Below, one piece after another: positions 34,727 to 43,136 of a stretch of DNA of 64,000 nucleotides (position 1 is its first letter; each line of letters starts with the position of its first letter). Location: assembly GCF_049889055.1 (NCBI RefSeq), contig NZ_JBLTWO010000006.1, positions 1 through 64,000 on the forward strand, read 5' to 3'. Under the pieces are notes generated by a model, which was given only the letters and a program-made list of their open reading frames with translations, was not told where the DNA came from and ran no database searches. The stretch is from Rhizorhabdus sp049889055. GTDB taxonomy: Bacteria; Pseudomonadota; Alphaproteobacteria; Sphingomonadales; Sphingomonadaceae. The position numbers and the translations under genes were made by a program.

Positions 34727-35947
34727 ATGTCGAGCCTTGAAGCCTTTTACGGCCTGCCGAGCGAGGTGGTCTTCTGCCGCAAATGCGTGATCTCCAACCA
34801 GCGCCCGAGCTCGACCGTCGAGTTCAAGCACAAGGCCGACGAGAAGAAGGCGACGATCGGCTTCGACGAGGACGGCGTGTGCGATGCGTGCCGCTATCAT
34901 GAGGTCAAGGACGCCCGGATCGACTGGAAGAAGCGCGAGGACCAGCTGGTCGCGCTGCTTGACCAGTTCCGGCGCACCGACGGCGGCTATGACGTGGTCG
35001 TGCCCGGCAGCGGTGGCAAGGACAGCGCCTTCACCTCGCACATGCTCAAATATCGCTATGGCATGAACCCGCTGACGGTGACGTGGGCGCCGCATCTCTA
35101 CACCGACATCGGCTGGAAGAATTTCGAGGCGTGGAGCCATGTCGGCGGGCATGACAATCTGCTGTTCACTCCGAATGGCAAGCTGCACCGGCTGCTGACC
35201 AGCCTTGCCTTCAAGAATCTTCTGCACCCCTTCCAGCCGTTCATCGTCGGCCAGCGGATCATCGGCCCTGCGATCGCTGCCAAGTTCGATATCCCGCTCG
35301 TCATGTATGGCGAGAACCAGGCCGAATATGGCAACAACCCCGACGACAATTATGTGCCGACGATGGATCGCAAATTCTTCAGCACGCAGGACCCGCTGGA
35401 GATGCGACTGGGCGGGGTGCCGGTGGCGGACATCATCCGCGACCATGGCTTCACCATCAACGATTTCGCGCCCTATATCCCGCCTTCGGCCGAGCAGCTC
35501 GAGAAGAAGAATATCGAGGTCCACTATCTCGGCTATTATCTGAAGTGGGACCCGCAGGAATGCTATTATTATGCGGTCGAGAACACTGGCTTTCAGGCCA
35601 ATTCCGAGCGCACGCCCGGCACCTATTCGAAATATTCGAGCATCGATGACAAGATCGACATGTTCCATTATTTCACGACCCTGATCAAATTCGGGATCGG
35701 CCGGGCGACCTATGACGCCGCACAGGAGATCCGGAACGGCAAGATCACCCGCTCCGAGGGCGTCCACCTCGTCCGCAAATATGATCAGGAATTTCCGGCG
35801 AAATATTATGAGGATTTCCTCGACTATGTCGGCATGACCGATCCCGAATTCTGGGAGACGGTCGACCGCTTCCGCTCGCCGCATCTGTGGGAGAAGAGCG
35901 GCAATGGCTGGCAGCTGCGCCATGTCGTCGAAGACCCGGCTGGCTGA
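34727..35947 (+). CDS. N-acetyl sugar amidotransferase (PseA/WbuX type), first copy
   Basis: A 406-residue PP-loop ATP pyrophosphatase. It has a 'PGSGGKDS' loop (about residues 93-100), a Cys pair in 'FCRKCVISNQRP', another in 'CDACRYHE', and long regions found in enzymes that turn an N-acetyl group into an acetamidino group. In Campylobacter, relatives (PseA, PtmG) act on pseudaminic or legionaminic acid; in E. coli WbuX acts on an aminodeoxyhexose. Immediate linkage to neuB-neuC-neuA favours the nonulosonate as substrate. The start ATG 34727 lies 11 bases after hisH. Confidence 0.9.
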   Translation: MSSLEAFYGLPSEVVFCRKCVISNQRPSSTVEFKHKADEKKATIGFDEDGVCDACRYHEVKDARIDWKKREDQLVALLDQFRRTDGGYDVVVPGSGGKDSAFTSHMLKYRYGMNPLTVTWAPHLYTDIGWKNFEAWSHVGGHDNLLFTPNGKLHRLLTSLAFKNLLHPFQPFIVGQRIIGPAIAAKFDIPLVMYGENQAEYGNNPDDNYVPTMDRKFFSTQDPLEMRLGGVPVADIIRDHGFTINDFAPYIPPSAEQLEKKNIEVHYLGYYLKWDPQECYYYAVENTGFQANSERTPGTYSKYSSIDDKIDMFHYFTTLIKFGIGRATYDAAQEIRNGKITRSEGVHLVRKYDQEFPAKYYEDFLDYVGMTDPEFWETVDRFRSPHLWEKSGNGWQLRHVVEDPAG

Positions 35948-35967
35948 GGACGAGCGGCGACTTCGAC

Positions 35968-37113
35968 ATGACCGACACCCCCCGTATCGGCATCGACGCG
36001 ATCAACCTGCTCGGCGGTGGCGGCCGCACGCATCTGATCGAACTGCTCGGCGCGTCCGATCCAGCGCGGCACGGCTTCTCGACCATCATCGTCTGGGGCT
36101 GCCCCGACACGCTGGAGAAACTGCCCAAACGTCCCTGGATCGAACCGCGCCCCATCCGGTCGCTGAGCAATGCCACGGTCTTTCACCGCAGCTTCTGGCA
36201 GATCGCCAGCCTCTCCAGAGAGGCGCGGCGCGCCGGTTGCGACGTCCTCCTGGTGCCGGGTGGCAGCTTCTTCGGCAGCTTCCACCCCTTCGTCGCGATG
36301 TCGCAGAACATGCTGCCCTTCGAGTTGGCCGAGCGCGCGCGCTATGGGTGGAGTCTCAAACGACTCAGACTGGCGCTGCTGCACCTGACTCAGAGATCGA
36401 CCTTTCGGCGGGCCGATGCGGTGATCTCGCTGTCTGGACACGCACGTGCGATGATCGAAGCGGTGGAGGGCATCGCCTCCGACCGCATCACCGTCATTCC
36501 GCACGGCGTCAGCCCGCGCTTCCACCGGGCCCCCGATGCCCGCAGCGGATCATCGGACGGGCCGCTCACCCTTCTCTATGTGTCGCCGATCGAGCCGTAC
36601 AAGCATCATGACCATGTGATCGCCGGCGTGGCGCGCGCACGGCAGGATAGCGGCCGCGACCTGCGGCTGCGGCTGGTCGGCCCCGGCAGTCTGGCACGAC
36701 GCCAAGGGCTGAAGAGGCTGATGCAGCGCTTCGACAAGGCGGGGCGGTGGATCAGCTATGCCGGCCCGATCCCCTTCGATCAGATCGATCGGGAGATGAA
36801 GGCCGCCGATATCGCCCTGTTCGCGTCGAGTTGCGAGGCCTGCCCGAATATCCTGCTCGAATATATGGCCGCCGGCCTGCCTATCCTGTCGTCGGACCGC
36901 GGTCCCATGCCCGAGATCACGGGCGAGGCCGCAGTCCATTTCGATCCGGAGGACGCCACGTCGCTCGCGTCCGCCTTGGTCCGCCTCGTAAAGGCGCCCG
37001 AACTGCGCGACCGGATCGCACGCGAGGCCCATGGCAAGGCTCGCGAGATGAGTTGGACCCGATGCGCCGACGACAGCTTTTCGCTTCTCATTGGCTCAGC
37101 TCGGGCCCGCTGA
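35968..37113 (+). CDS. GT4-like glycosyltransferase, paralogue A
   Basis: About 381 residues from ATG 35968. GT-B fold with 'VIPHGVSPRFH' in the middle and the donor-binding 'ASSCEACPNILLEYMAAGLPI' region towards the C-terminus. It shares several short motifs with the next gene, including 'MSQNMLPFE' against 'MSQDMLPFE', so the two are tandem paralogues. Placed between two acetamidino modules, it probably transfers one of the sugars involved. Donor unknown. Confidence 0.88.
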   Translation: MTDTPRIGIDAINLLGGGGRTHLIELLGASDPARHGFSTIIVWGCPDTLEKLPKRPWIEPRPIRSLSNATVFHRSFWQIASLSREARRAGCDVLLVPGGSFFGSFHPFVAMSQNMLPFELAERARYGWSLKRLRLALLHLTQRSTFRRADAVISLSGHARAMIEAVEGIASDRITVIPHGVSPRFHRAPDARSGSSDGPLTLLYVSPIEPYKHHDHVIAGVARARQDSGRDLRLRLVGPGSLARRQGLKRLMQRFDKAGRWISYAGPIPFDQIDREMKAADIALFASSCEACPNILLEYMAAGLPILSSDRGPMPEITGEAAVHFDPEDATSLASALVRLVKAPELRDRIAREAHGKAREMSWTRCADDSFSLLIGSARAR

Positions 37114-37123
37114 CGCCTCCGCC

Positions 37124-38275
37124 ATGACGACGTCGCCCGTTTTTGGGATCAATGCATGCCGCGCCCGATCGGGCGGAGCGATCGCGCACCTTATCGGCCT
37201 GGTCGAACGAAGCGACCCGGAGCGGCATGGCTTTTCCGCGCTCCATCTCTGGGCCTTCGACGGGCTGCTCGCTCGCCTTCCCGACCGGCCCTGGCTGCAC
37301 AAACATTCGACCGGACGCTGGCAGGCGTCAGTGGGCCTTGAGCTGTTCTGGGAGCGTGTCCTGCTGCCCGGCAAGGCGAGGGACGCAGGAATCGACCTGC
37401 TCTTCAACGTCGATGCCGGATCGGTATGCCCCTTCCGGCCCAGCGTGACGATGAGTCAGGACATGCTGCCGTTCGAGCCCGGCGAGATGGACCGCTACCC
37501 TGCAGGCAAGGCGCGTTTGCGACTCGAAACGCTGCGCCGCATCCAGGCCGCAGCACTGCGGCGGGCGGATGGCGCGATTTTTTTGACGCGCTATTCGGCC
37601 GAACGGATCGGCCAGGTGACGGGGCCGCTGCGCAGCACCGCAGTCATTCCCCACGGCATCGATCAGCGCTTTCTGGACATGAGCGAACGGGCCGCCAAAG
37701 GGCCGCTGCGCGAGTGCATCTACATTTCCAACGCCGCGCCCTACAAACATCAATGGCATGTCGTCGAGGCGATATCACAGCTGCGCAAAGGCGGATTACC
37801 GCTACGGCTGACGCTCATCGGCGGCGGTTCAGGTCCGGCGATGGACCGACTCCGTACGGCGGTGGCCACGCATGATCCGAACGGCGAGTTCGTTACGCTC
37901 GCGCCTTTCGTGCCGCATGGGGAGATACCGGAGTTGCTGGCGCGTGCCGAAATATTTCTGTTTGCATCCAGTTGCGAAAGCATGCCGGTCACCCTCCTCG
38001 AGGGGATGGCGGCCGGTCTGCCGATCGCCTGTTCGGAGAGAGGACCCATGCCGGACATCTTGCAGGATGGAGGGACCTTCTTTAATCCGGAGTCACCGGG
38101 AAGCATCGCCGATGCAGTTGGGGCTTTGGCGTGTAACCCGGTGGAATCAAACGCCTATGCCGCGCGTGCCAAAGCCATTGCCCAGTATTTTTCCTGGCAG
38201 CGCTGCGCCGACCAGACCTTTGATTTCCTCTTGTCGACACTCGAGCGATCGCATGGGGAGCGACTTGCTGAATGA
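37124..38275 (+). CDS. GT4-like glycosyltransferase, paralogue B
   Basis: About 383 residues from ATG 37124; an in-frame upstream start at 37091 overlaps paralogue A. The C-terminal 'ASSCESMPVTLLEGMAAGLPI' is the usual GT4 motif, and 'VIPHGIDQRFLD' matches the same place in paralogue A. The overall layout is the same as its neighbour, but the sequences are well diverged, so the duplication is old or the copies have specialised. Its stop overlaps the following amidotransferase start. Confidence 0.88.
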   Translation: MTTSPVFGINACRARSGGAIAHLIGLVERSDPERHGFSALHLWAFDGLLARLPDRPWLHKHSTGRWQASVGLELFWERVLLPGKARDAGIDLLFNVDAGSVCPFRPSVTMSQDMLPFEPGEMDRYPAGKARLRLETLRRIQAAALRRADGAIFLTRYSAERIGQVTGPLRSTAVIPHGIDQRFLDMSERAAKGPLRECIYISNAAPYKHQWHVVEAISQLRKGGLPLRLTLIGGGSGPAMDRLRTAVATHDPNGEFVTLAPFVPHGEIPELLARAEIFLFASSCESMPVTLLEGMAAGLPIACSERGPMPDILQDGGTFFNPESPGSIADAVGALACNPVESNAYAARAKAIAQYFSWQRCADQTFDFLLSTLERSHGERLAE

Positions 38276-39408
38276 TGCGCACATATCAGGTCTGCACGCG
38301 CTGCGTGATGGACACCACCGACGCGGCGATAAACTTCGACGCGGCGGGCGTTTGCGACCATTGCCGGACCTTCGACAGCCAGATTCTGCCTGACTGGCAG
38401 CCGAGCGAGACTCACAGCGCCGAACTCGAGGCATCGATCGAAGCGATCCGCAAGGCCGGTCGTGGCCGCGATTTCGATTGCATCATCGGTATGAGCGGAG
38501 GCGTCGACAGCTCCTATCTCACCTATCTGGCCAAGGAGCGCTTCGGGCTCCGGCCGCTGGTGTTTCACGTCGATGCCGGCTGGAACAGCCAGATCGCGGT
38601 CAACAACATCGAACGGATCATCGATGGCCTGGGGCTCGACCTCTACACCGAGGTCATCGACTGGGAGGAGATGAAGGACCTGCAGCTGGCCTTCTTCAAA
38701 TCGGGCGTACCGCATATCGACACGCCGCAGGATCACGCCTTCTTCGCGACCATGTACCGCTTCGCTGCGCAGCACGGGATCAAGCATATCCTGACGGGTG
38801 CCAATTACTCGACCGAGTGCGTCCGCAATCCCATAGAATGGATGTATTATCAGTCCGACAGCATCCAGCTGCGCGACATCCATCGCCGGCACGGCACCCG
38901 GCCGCTCCGCCGCTTCCCGGTGACCTCAATCCTGTGGCACAAATTGTGGCTGCCTTATGCGCGCGGCATCAAGGTGGTCCGCCCGCTCAACCAGATCCCC
39001 TATATCCAGACGGACGCAAAGACGCTGCTGATGGATCGCTTCGGCTGGCAGCCCTATCCGCAGAAGCATTTCGAGTCCCGCTTCACGCGCTTCTACGAAA
39101 GCTACTGGTTGCCGGAGCGCTTCGGCTATGACGTCCGCAAGGTACAATATTCGAGCCTGATCCTGACCGGCCAGATGAGCCGCGACGAAGCGATCGAACG
39201 GCTGAAGGCGCCCAGCTACGACAAGGCGACGATCGCCACCGAGATCGAGTTCGTGGCGAGCAAGCTCGACATCAGCGTCGGCGAATTGCACGGCTATATG
39301 GCCCTGCCCAAGCGCAGTTTTCGCGACTATCGCTCGCAGCAGCATATATACAAGCTGGGCGCCCGGGCGATGCGCCTGTTCGGAATGGAGCGCGGCGGCA
39401 AGAGATGA
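38272..39408 (+). CDS. N-acetyl sugar amidotransferase (WbuX type), second copy
   Basis: A 378-residue PP-loop protein with 'MSGGVDSSYL' (Asp79 in the loop), a Cys pair in 'VCTRCVMD' and another in 'CDHC'. It is much diverged from the first copy, differing in the PP-loop (GVDS against GKDS), in length and in the middle region, and looks closer to WbuX, which works with WbuY (HisH) and WbuZ (HisF) in making acetamidino-6-deoxyhexoses. The order here is amidotransferase-HisH-HisF, the reverse of the first module. ATG 38272 overlaps the preceding stop. Confidence 0.9.
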   Translation: MMRTYQVCTRCVMDTTDAAINFDAAGVCDHCRTFDSQILPDWQPSETHSAELEASIEAIRKAGRGRDFDCIIGMSGGVDSSYLTYLAKERFGLRPLVFHVDAGWNSQIAVNNIERIIDGLGLDLYTEVIDWEEMKDLQLAFFKSGVPHIDTPQDHAFFATMYRFAAQHGIKHILTGANYSTECVRNPIEWMYYQSDSIQLRDIHRRHGTRPLRRFPVTSILWHKLWLPYARGIKVVRPLNQIPYIQTDAKTLLMDRFGWQPYPQKHFESRFTRFYESYWLPERFGYDVRKVQYSSLILTGQMSRDEAIERLKAPSYDKATIATEIEFVASKLDISVGELHGYMALPKRSFRDYRSQQHIYKLGARAMRLFGMERGGKR

Positions 39409-40013
39409 TCGGCCTCGTCGACTATGGGCTCGGCAATCTGGAGGCCTTTGCGAGTATCTACCGGCGGCTCGGGGTCGAAGCCCGCAGGCTTGCCGACCCG
39501 GGCGATCTTGCGGCTGCCGACCGGCTGATCCTGCCCGGCGTCGGCGCATTCGACTGGGCGATGGCGCGTCTCGGCGAATCCGGGCTGCGCGAAGCCCTCG
39601 ACGAAGCCGTTCTCGGACGATCGGTTCCGGTGCTCGGCGTCTGTGTCGGCATGCAGATGATGCTCGACCGCAGCGAAGAAGGTTCGCTTCCTGGGCTCGG
39701 CTGGATCGCCGGCCATGTCGCCCGGCTCGATGCCGGCCAGGGCCTGCCGCTTCCCCATATGGGCTGGAACGACCTGCGCCTCGACGACGACCCGCTATTT
39801 GCCGGCCTCGCGGCACCGCGCTTCTACTTCCTGCATTCGTTCGCCGCCGTCCCCGAAGCAGCGCACTCCTCGATCGCCGAGGCCGACTATGGCGGCCGCT
39901 TCTGCTGCGCGGTGCGGCGAGACCATATTGCGGGCGTTCAGTTCCACCCGGAGAAGAGCCACCATTGGGGGGTGAGGCTGCTCGCCAATTTTGCGGGAAT
40001 CGACCTCGGCTGA
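39405..40013 (+). CDS. hisH: HisH-like glutamine amidotransferase, second copy
   Basis: A 202-residue class I glutaminase: nucleophile Cys80 in 'GVCVGMQ' and the His/Glu pair in 'VQFHPEKSH'. It begins 'IGLVDYGLGNLEAFASIY'. It overlaps the amidotransferase by four bases and HisF by one base. It should supply ammonia for the second acetamidino module. Confidence 0.92.
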   Translation: MIGLVDYGLGNLEAFASIYRRLGVEARRLADPGDLAAADRLILPGVGAFDWAMARLGESGLREALDEAVLGRSVPVLGVCVGMQMMLDRSEEGSLPGLGWIAGHVARLDAGQGLPLPHMGWNDLRLDDDPLFAGLAAPRFYFLHSFAAVPEAAHSSIAEADYGGRFCCAVRRDHIAGVQFHPEKSHHWGVRLLANFAGIDLG

Positions 40014-40795
40014 TGCTGCGCCCACGCATCATTCCCTGCCTGCTGCTCAGCGATGGCGGCCTGGTGAAGACGCGGCGCTTCGCCGACCCCAAATATGTCG
40101 GCGATCCGATCAATGCCGTCCGCATCTTCAACGAGAAGGAGGTCGACGAGCTCATCGTTCTCGACATCGGTGCGACGCGGCAGGGGCTGGCACCCGATCA
40201 TGCTCTGATCGCGCGGATGGCAAACGAATGCCGGATGCCGCTCTGCTATGGCGGCGGCATCGCCAGCGAGGATGAGGTCGACCGGATCATCTCGCTCGGT
40301 GTGGAAAAGGTCTCGCTCAGCGCCGCCGCGCTCGCGGACCCGTCGCTGATCGACCGCAGCGCGCGCCATGTCGGCACGCAGAGCATCGTCGTCACCCTCG
40401 ACGTGCGCAAGACCGGGCTACTTGGCGGACAGACGGTGGTCACGCACAACGGGACGCGCAAAACCGGCCGGAAACCGCTCGATGTAGCGATCGAGATGCA
40501 GGCGCGCGGCGCCGGTGAGATCGTGATCAACATGGTCGATCGCGACGGCGAGATGGGCGGCTATGATCTGGACTTCGTCGCCCGGATGCGCGAGGCGGTG
40601 ACGATACCCGTGACGCTGCTGGGAGGCGCGGGTTCGCTCGACGACATCGCTGCGCTGATCCGGCAGGAAGGGATTATCGGGGCGGCAGCGGGCAGTCTGT
40701 TCGTTTTCAAGGGGAAGTATCGCGCCGTGCTGATCAACTATCCCAATCGGGAAGAGAAGGACGCGCTGCTGTCGCGGGCGGGGTTCGGCGGGTGA
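40013..40795 (+). CDS. wbuZ: AglZ/HisF2-family acetamidino modification protein, second copy
   Basis: A 260-residue HisF-like barrel of the WbuZ/HisF2 type. Its start 'RPRIIPCLLLSDGGLVKT' replaces the first catalytic Asp of HisF (Asp11 of genuine HisF) with Leu, while 'VTLDVRK' retains the second Asp. This combination is normal for WbuZ proteins, which need only the ammonia-channel function. The first HisF copy shows the opposite pattern. The start overlaps hisH by one base, and the next gene's GTG overlaps its stop. Confidence 0.9.
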   Translation: MLRPRIIPCLLLSDGGLVKTRRFADPKYVGDPINAVRIFNEKEVDELIVLDIGATRQGLAPDHALIARMANECRMPLCYGGGIASEDEVDRIISLGVEKVSLSAAALADPSLIDRSARHVGTQSIVVTLDVRKTGLLGGQTVVTHNGTRKTGRKPLDVAIEMQARGAGEIVINMVDRDGEMGGYDLDFVARMREAVTIPVTLLGGAGSLDDIAALIRQEGIIGAAAGSLFVFKGKYRAVLINYPNREEKDALLSRAGFGG

Positions 40796-42927
40796 AGCAA
40801 ATCCTCCAGAATCTCGGTAATGGCGCGACCAGCCTGACCGACGTGCCCGCGCCCCGCGCCGGCCGGGGCAAGCTGCTGATCCGTACCAGCCACTCGCTGA
40901 TCTCGGCCGGGACCGAGCGGATGCTGGTCGACTTCGGCAAGGCGGGATGGATCGACAAGGCGCGCCAGCAGCCCGACAAAGTCCGCCAGGTGCTCGAGAA
41001 GATGCGCACCGACGGCGTGGTCGCGACGGTCGACGCGGTGCGCAGCAAACTCGATCAGCCGATCGCGCTCGGCTATTGCAATGTCGGTCGGATAGTCGAC
41101 CTCGGCGCGGGGGTCGACGGCTTCGCGGTCGGCGACCGGGTCGCCAGCAATGGCAACCATGCCGAGATCGTCGCAGTACCCCGCAATTTGTGCGCGCGCA
41201 TTCCCGACGCGGTCAGCGACGAGGCGGCGGCGTTCACCGTGATCGGGGCGATCGGCCTCCAGGGAATCCGGCTCGCCGATCCGAAGCTGGGCGAATGCGT
41301 GGCGGTATTCGGGCTGGGCCTGATCGGGCTGCTGACCGTGCAGATGCTGCGCGCGCAGGGCTGTCGCGTGCTGGGCATCGACATCGATCCGACACGCCTC
41401 GCGATGGCGCAGAGCTTCGGGGCCGAGGTGATCAACCCGGCGGCGGGCGAGGATGTGCTCGCCCGCGCCGCCACCTTCTCGCGCGGGGCCGGGGTCGATG
41501 CGGTGCTGATCACCGCCGCCAGCAAGAGCAACGACATCGTCGCGCAGGCCGCGCAGATGTCGCGCAAGCGCGGGCGCATCGTCCTGATCGGCGTCGTCGG
41601 CCTCAACCTCTCGCGCGCGGATTTCTACGAGAAGGAGCTGAGCTTTCAGGTAAGCTGCTCCTATGGCCCCGGCCGCTATGACCCCAGCTATGAGGTTGGC
41701 GGTCAGGATTATCCGATCGGCTATGTCCGCTGGACCGAGCAGCGCAATTTCGAGGCGGTGCTCGACCTCATGGCGTCGGGGGCGATCGATGTTGCGCCGC
41801 TGATCTCGCACCGCTTCGACCTCGCCGACACTGAAGCCGCCTTCGCGCTGCTGACATCGGACGAGCCCTCGCTGGGTATCATGCTGCGCTATGCCGCCGA
41901 TACGGAGGCCGACGCCCGTCTCGGCCTCCGCACAGTGACCGTCGGCACCCCTCGGTCGACCCGCACGAGCGACATGCCCGGCGTCGCCTTTCTCGGTGCC
42001 GGCAATTATGCGGGTCGCGTCCTCATGCCGGCGTTCAAGGCTGGCGGGGCGGACCTGCGGACGGCAGTGAGCGGAGGTGGTTTCAGCGCGGTCCACTTCG
42101 CGCGCAAACATGGCTTCGGTCAGGCGAGCACCGATCAGGATGCCGCGCTGACCGATGCGGCGGTGGATGCCGTCGTGATCGCGACCCGCCACGACGCCCA
42201 TGCCGCGCAGGTCCTGGCGGCCCTGCGCGCCGGCAAGCATGTCTTCTGCGAAAAGCCGCTCTGCCTGACGCTCGACGAACTGGCAGAGATCGAGCGCGAA
42301 GCCGAAGCGCGCCCCGGCCAGAAGCTGATGGTCGGCTTCAACCGCCGCTTCGCGCCGCTGATCGTCCAGGCTGAGGCGTTGCTCCGGCCGGTCTCGGGTC
42401 CCAGGGCGATGATCATGACGGTCAACGCCGGCGCTATTCCCGCCGATCACTGGACGCAGGATCCTGCGATCGGGGGCGGCCGGATCGTCGGCGAGGCCTG
42501 CCATTTCATCGATCTTCTGCGCTTCTTCGCCGGTGCGCCGATCGAAACCGTCCGGGCGATGCCGCTAGGCCGCCCCGACCAGCGCGCAGCATGCCCAGAC
42601 AGCGCGACGATCCAGCTGGCTTTTGCCGACGGATCGACGGGCACGATCCATTATCTCGCCAATGGCGATCGCGGCTTTCCCAAGGAACGGCTGGAGCTGT
42701 TCGCGGGGGGCAGGATATTGCGGCTCGACAATTTCCGGCTGCTCGAGGGCTGGGGCTTCGGCGCCTTCCGTCGCAAGCGCAGCTGGAAGCAGGACAAGGG
42801 CCAGCAGGCCTGCGCAGCCGCCTTCCTCGATTCGATCAGGGCCGGGAGCGCTGCACCGATCGCGTTGGACGAGATCATCGAGGTGAGCCGCGCCAGTATC
42901 GAAGCGGCTGCACTGCTACGGGAATGA
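40792..42927 (+). CDS. Bi-domain oxidoreductase (zinc-type dehydrogenase fused to Gfo/Idh/MocA)
   Basis: A 711-residue fusion. Residues 1-370 are a medium-chain alcohol-dehydrogenase-like domain with the cofactor loop 'FGLGLIGLLT'; the usual structural-zinc cysteines are not evident. From about residue 395 ('GVAFLGAGNYAGRVL') a Gfo/Idh/MocA domain follows with 'EKPLCL', the typical Glu-Lys-Pro. Such fusions recur beside heparinase-family genes and WbuX-WbuY-WbuZ in O-antigen loci. Each half probably oxidises or reduces a nucleotide sugar, but the reaction is not known. The start is GTG 40792, overlapping HisF2 by four bases. Confidence 0.9.
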   Translation: MKQILQNLGNGATSLTDVPAPRAGRGKLLIRTSHSLISAGTERMLVDFGKAGWIDKARQQPDKVRQVLEKMRTDGVVATVDAVRSKLDQPIALGYCNVGRIVDLGAGVDGFAVGDRVASNGNHAEIVAVPRNLCARIPDAVSDEAAAFTVIGAIGLQGIRLADPKLGECVAVFGLGLIGLLTVQMLRAQGCRVLGIDIDPTRLAMAQSFGAEVINPAAGEDVLARAATFSRGAGVDAVLITAASKSNDIVAQAAQMSRKRGRIVLIGVVGLNLSRADFYEKELSFQVSCSYGPGRYDPSYEVGGQDYPIGYVRWTEQRNFEAVLDLMASGAIDVAPLISHRFDLADTEAAFALLTSDEPSLGIMLRYAADTEADARLGLRTVTVGTPRSTRTSDMPGVAFLGAGNYAGRVLMPAFKAGGADLRTAVSGGGFSAVHFARKHGFGQASTDQDAALTDAAVDAVVIATRHDAHAAQVLAALRAGKHVFCEKPLCLTLDELAEIEREAEARPGQKLMVGFNRRFAPLIVQAEALLRPVSGPRAMIMTVNAGAIPADHWTQDPAIGGGRIVGEACHFIDLLRFFAGAPIETVRAMPLGRPDQRAACPDSATIQLAFADGSTGTIHYLANGDRGFPKERLELFAGGRILRLDNFRLLEGWGFGAFRRKRSWKQDKGQQACAAAFLDSIRAGSAAPIALDEIIEVSRASIEAAALLRE

Positions 42928-43136
42928 GCGGGCGGCGATCCAGGTGTGGCGCTGAAGGGAAGCGGCGAGCGTCGGGCAGAAATCTTTCCATAGAAGAACG
43001 GTGGAGCTGCTAAGCGGTCTCAGGCCCAGCACAATCACGCAATAAATTGTCGAGCGCATCACATTGGGGATCTGGAGCTTGATCTATTGGCATCAGAACG
43101 AGAACAGCTCCAATCGAGACGCATAAAGACCGAGGC

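Noticed and set aside
33325..40795. Histidine biosynthesis genes.
   Set aside because: HisH and HisF are present twice, but no hisA, hisB, hisI or other his gene is near, catalytic Asp residues are changed, and each pair is tied to a sugar amidotransferase.
42928..43136. Possible small gene between the bi-domain oxidoreductase and the heparinase-like gene.
   Set aside because: Frames are short, without a ribosome-binding site or recognisable motif.
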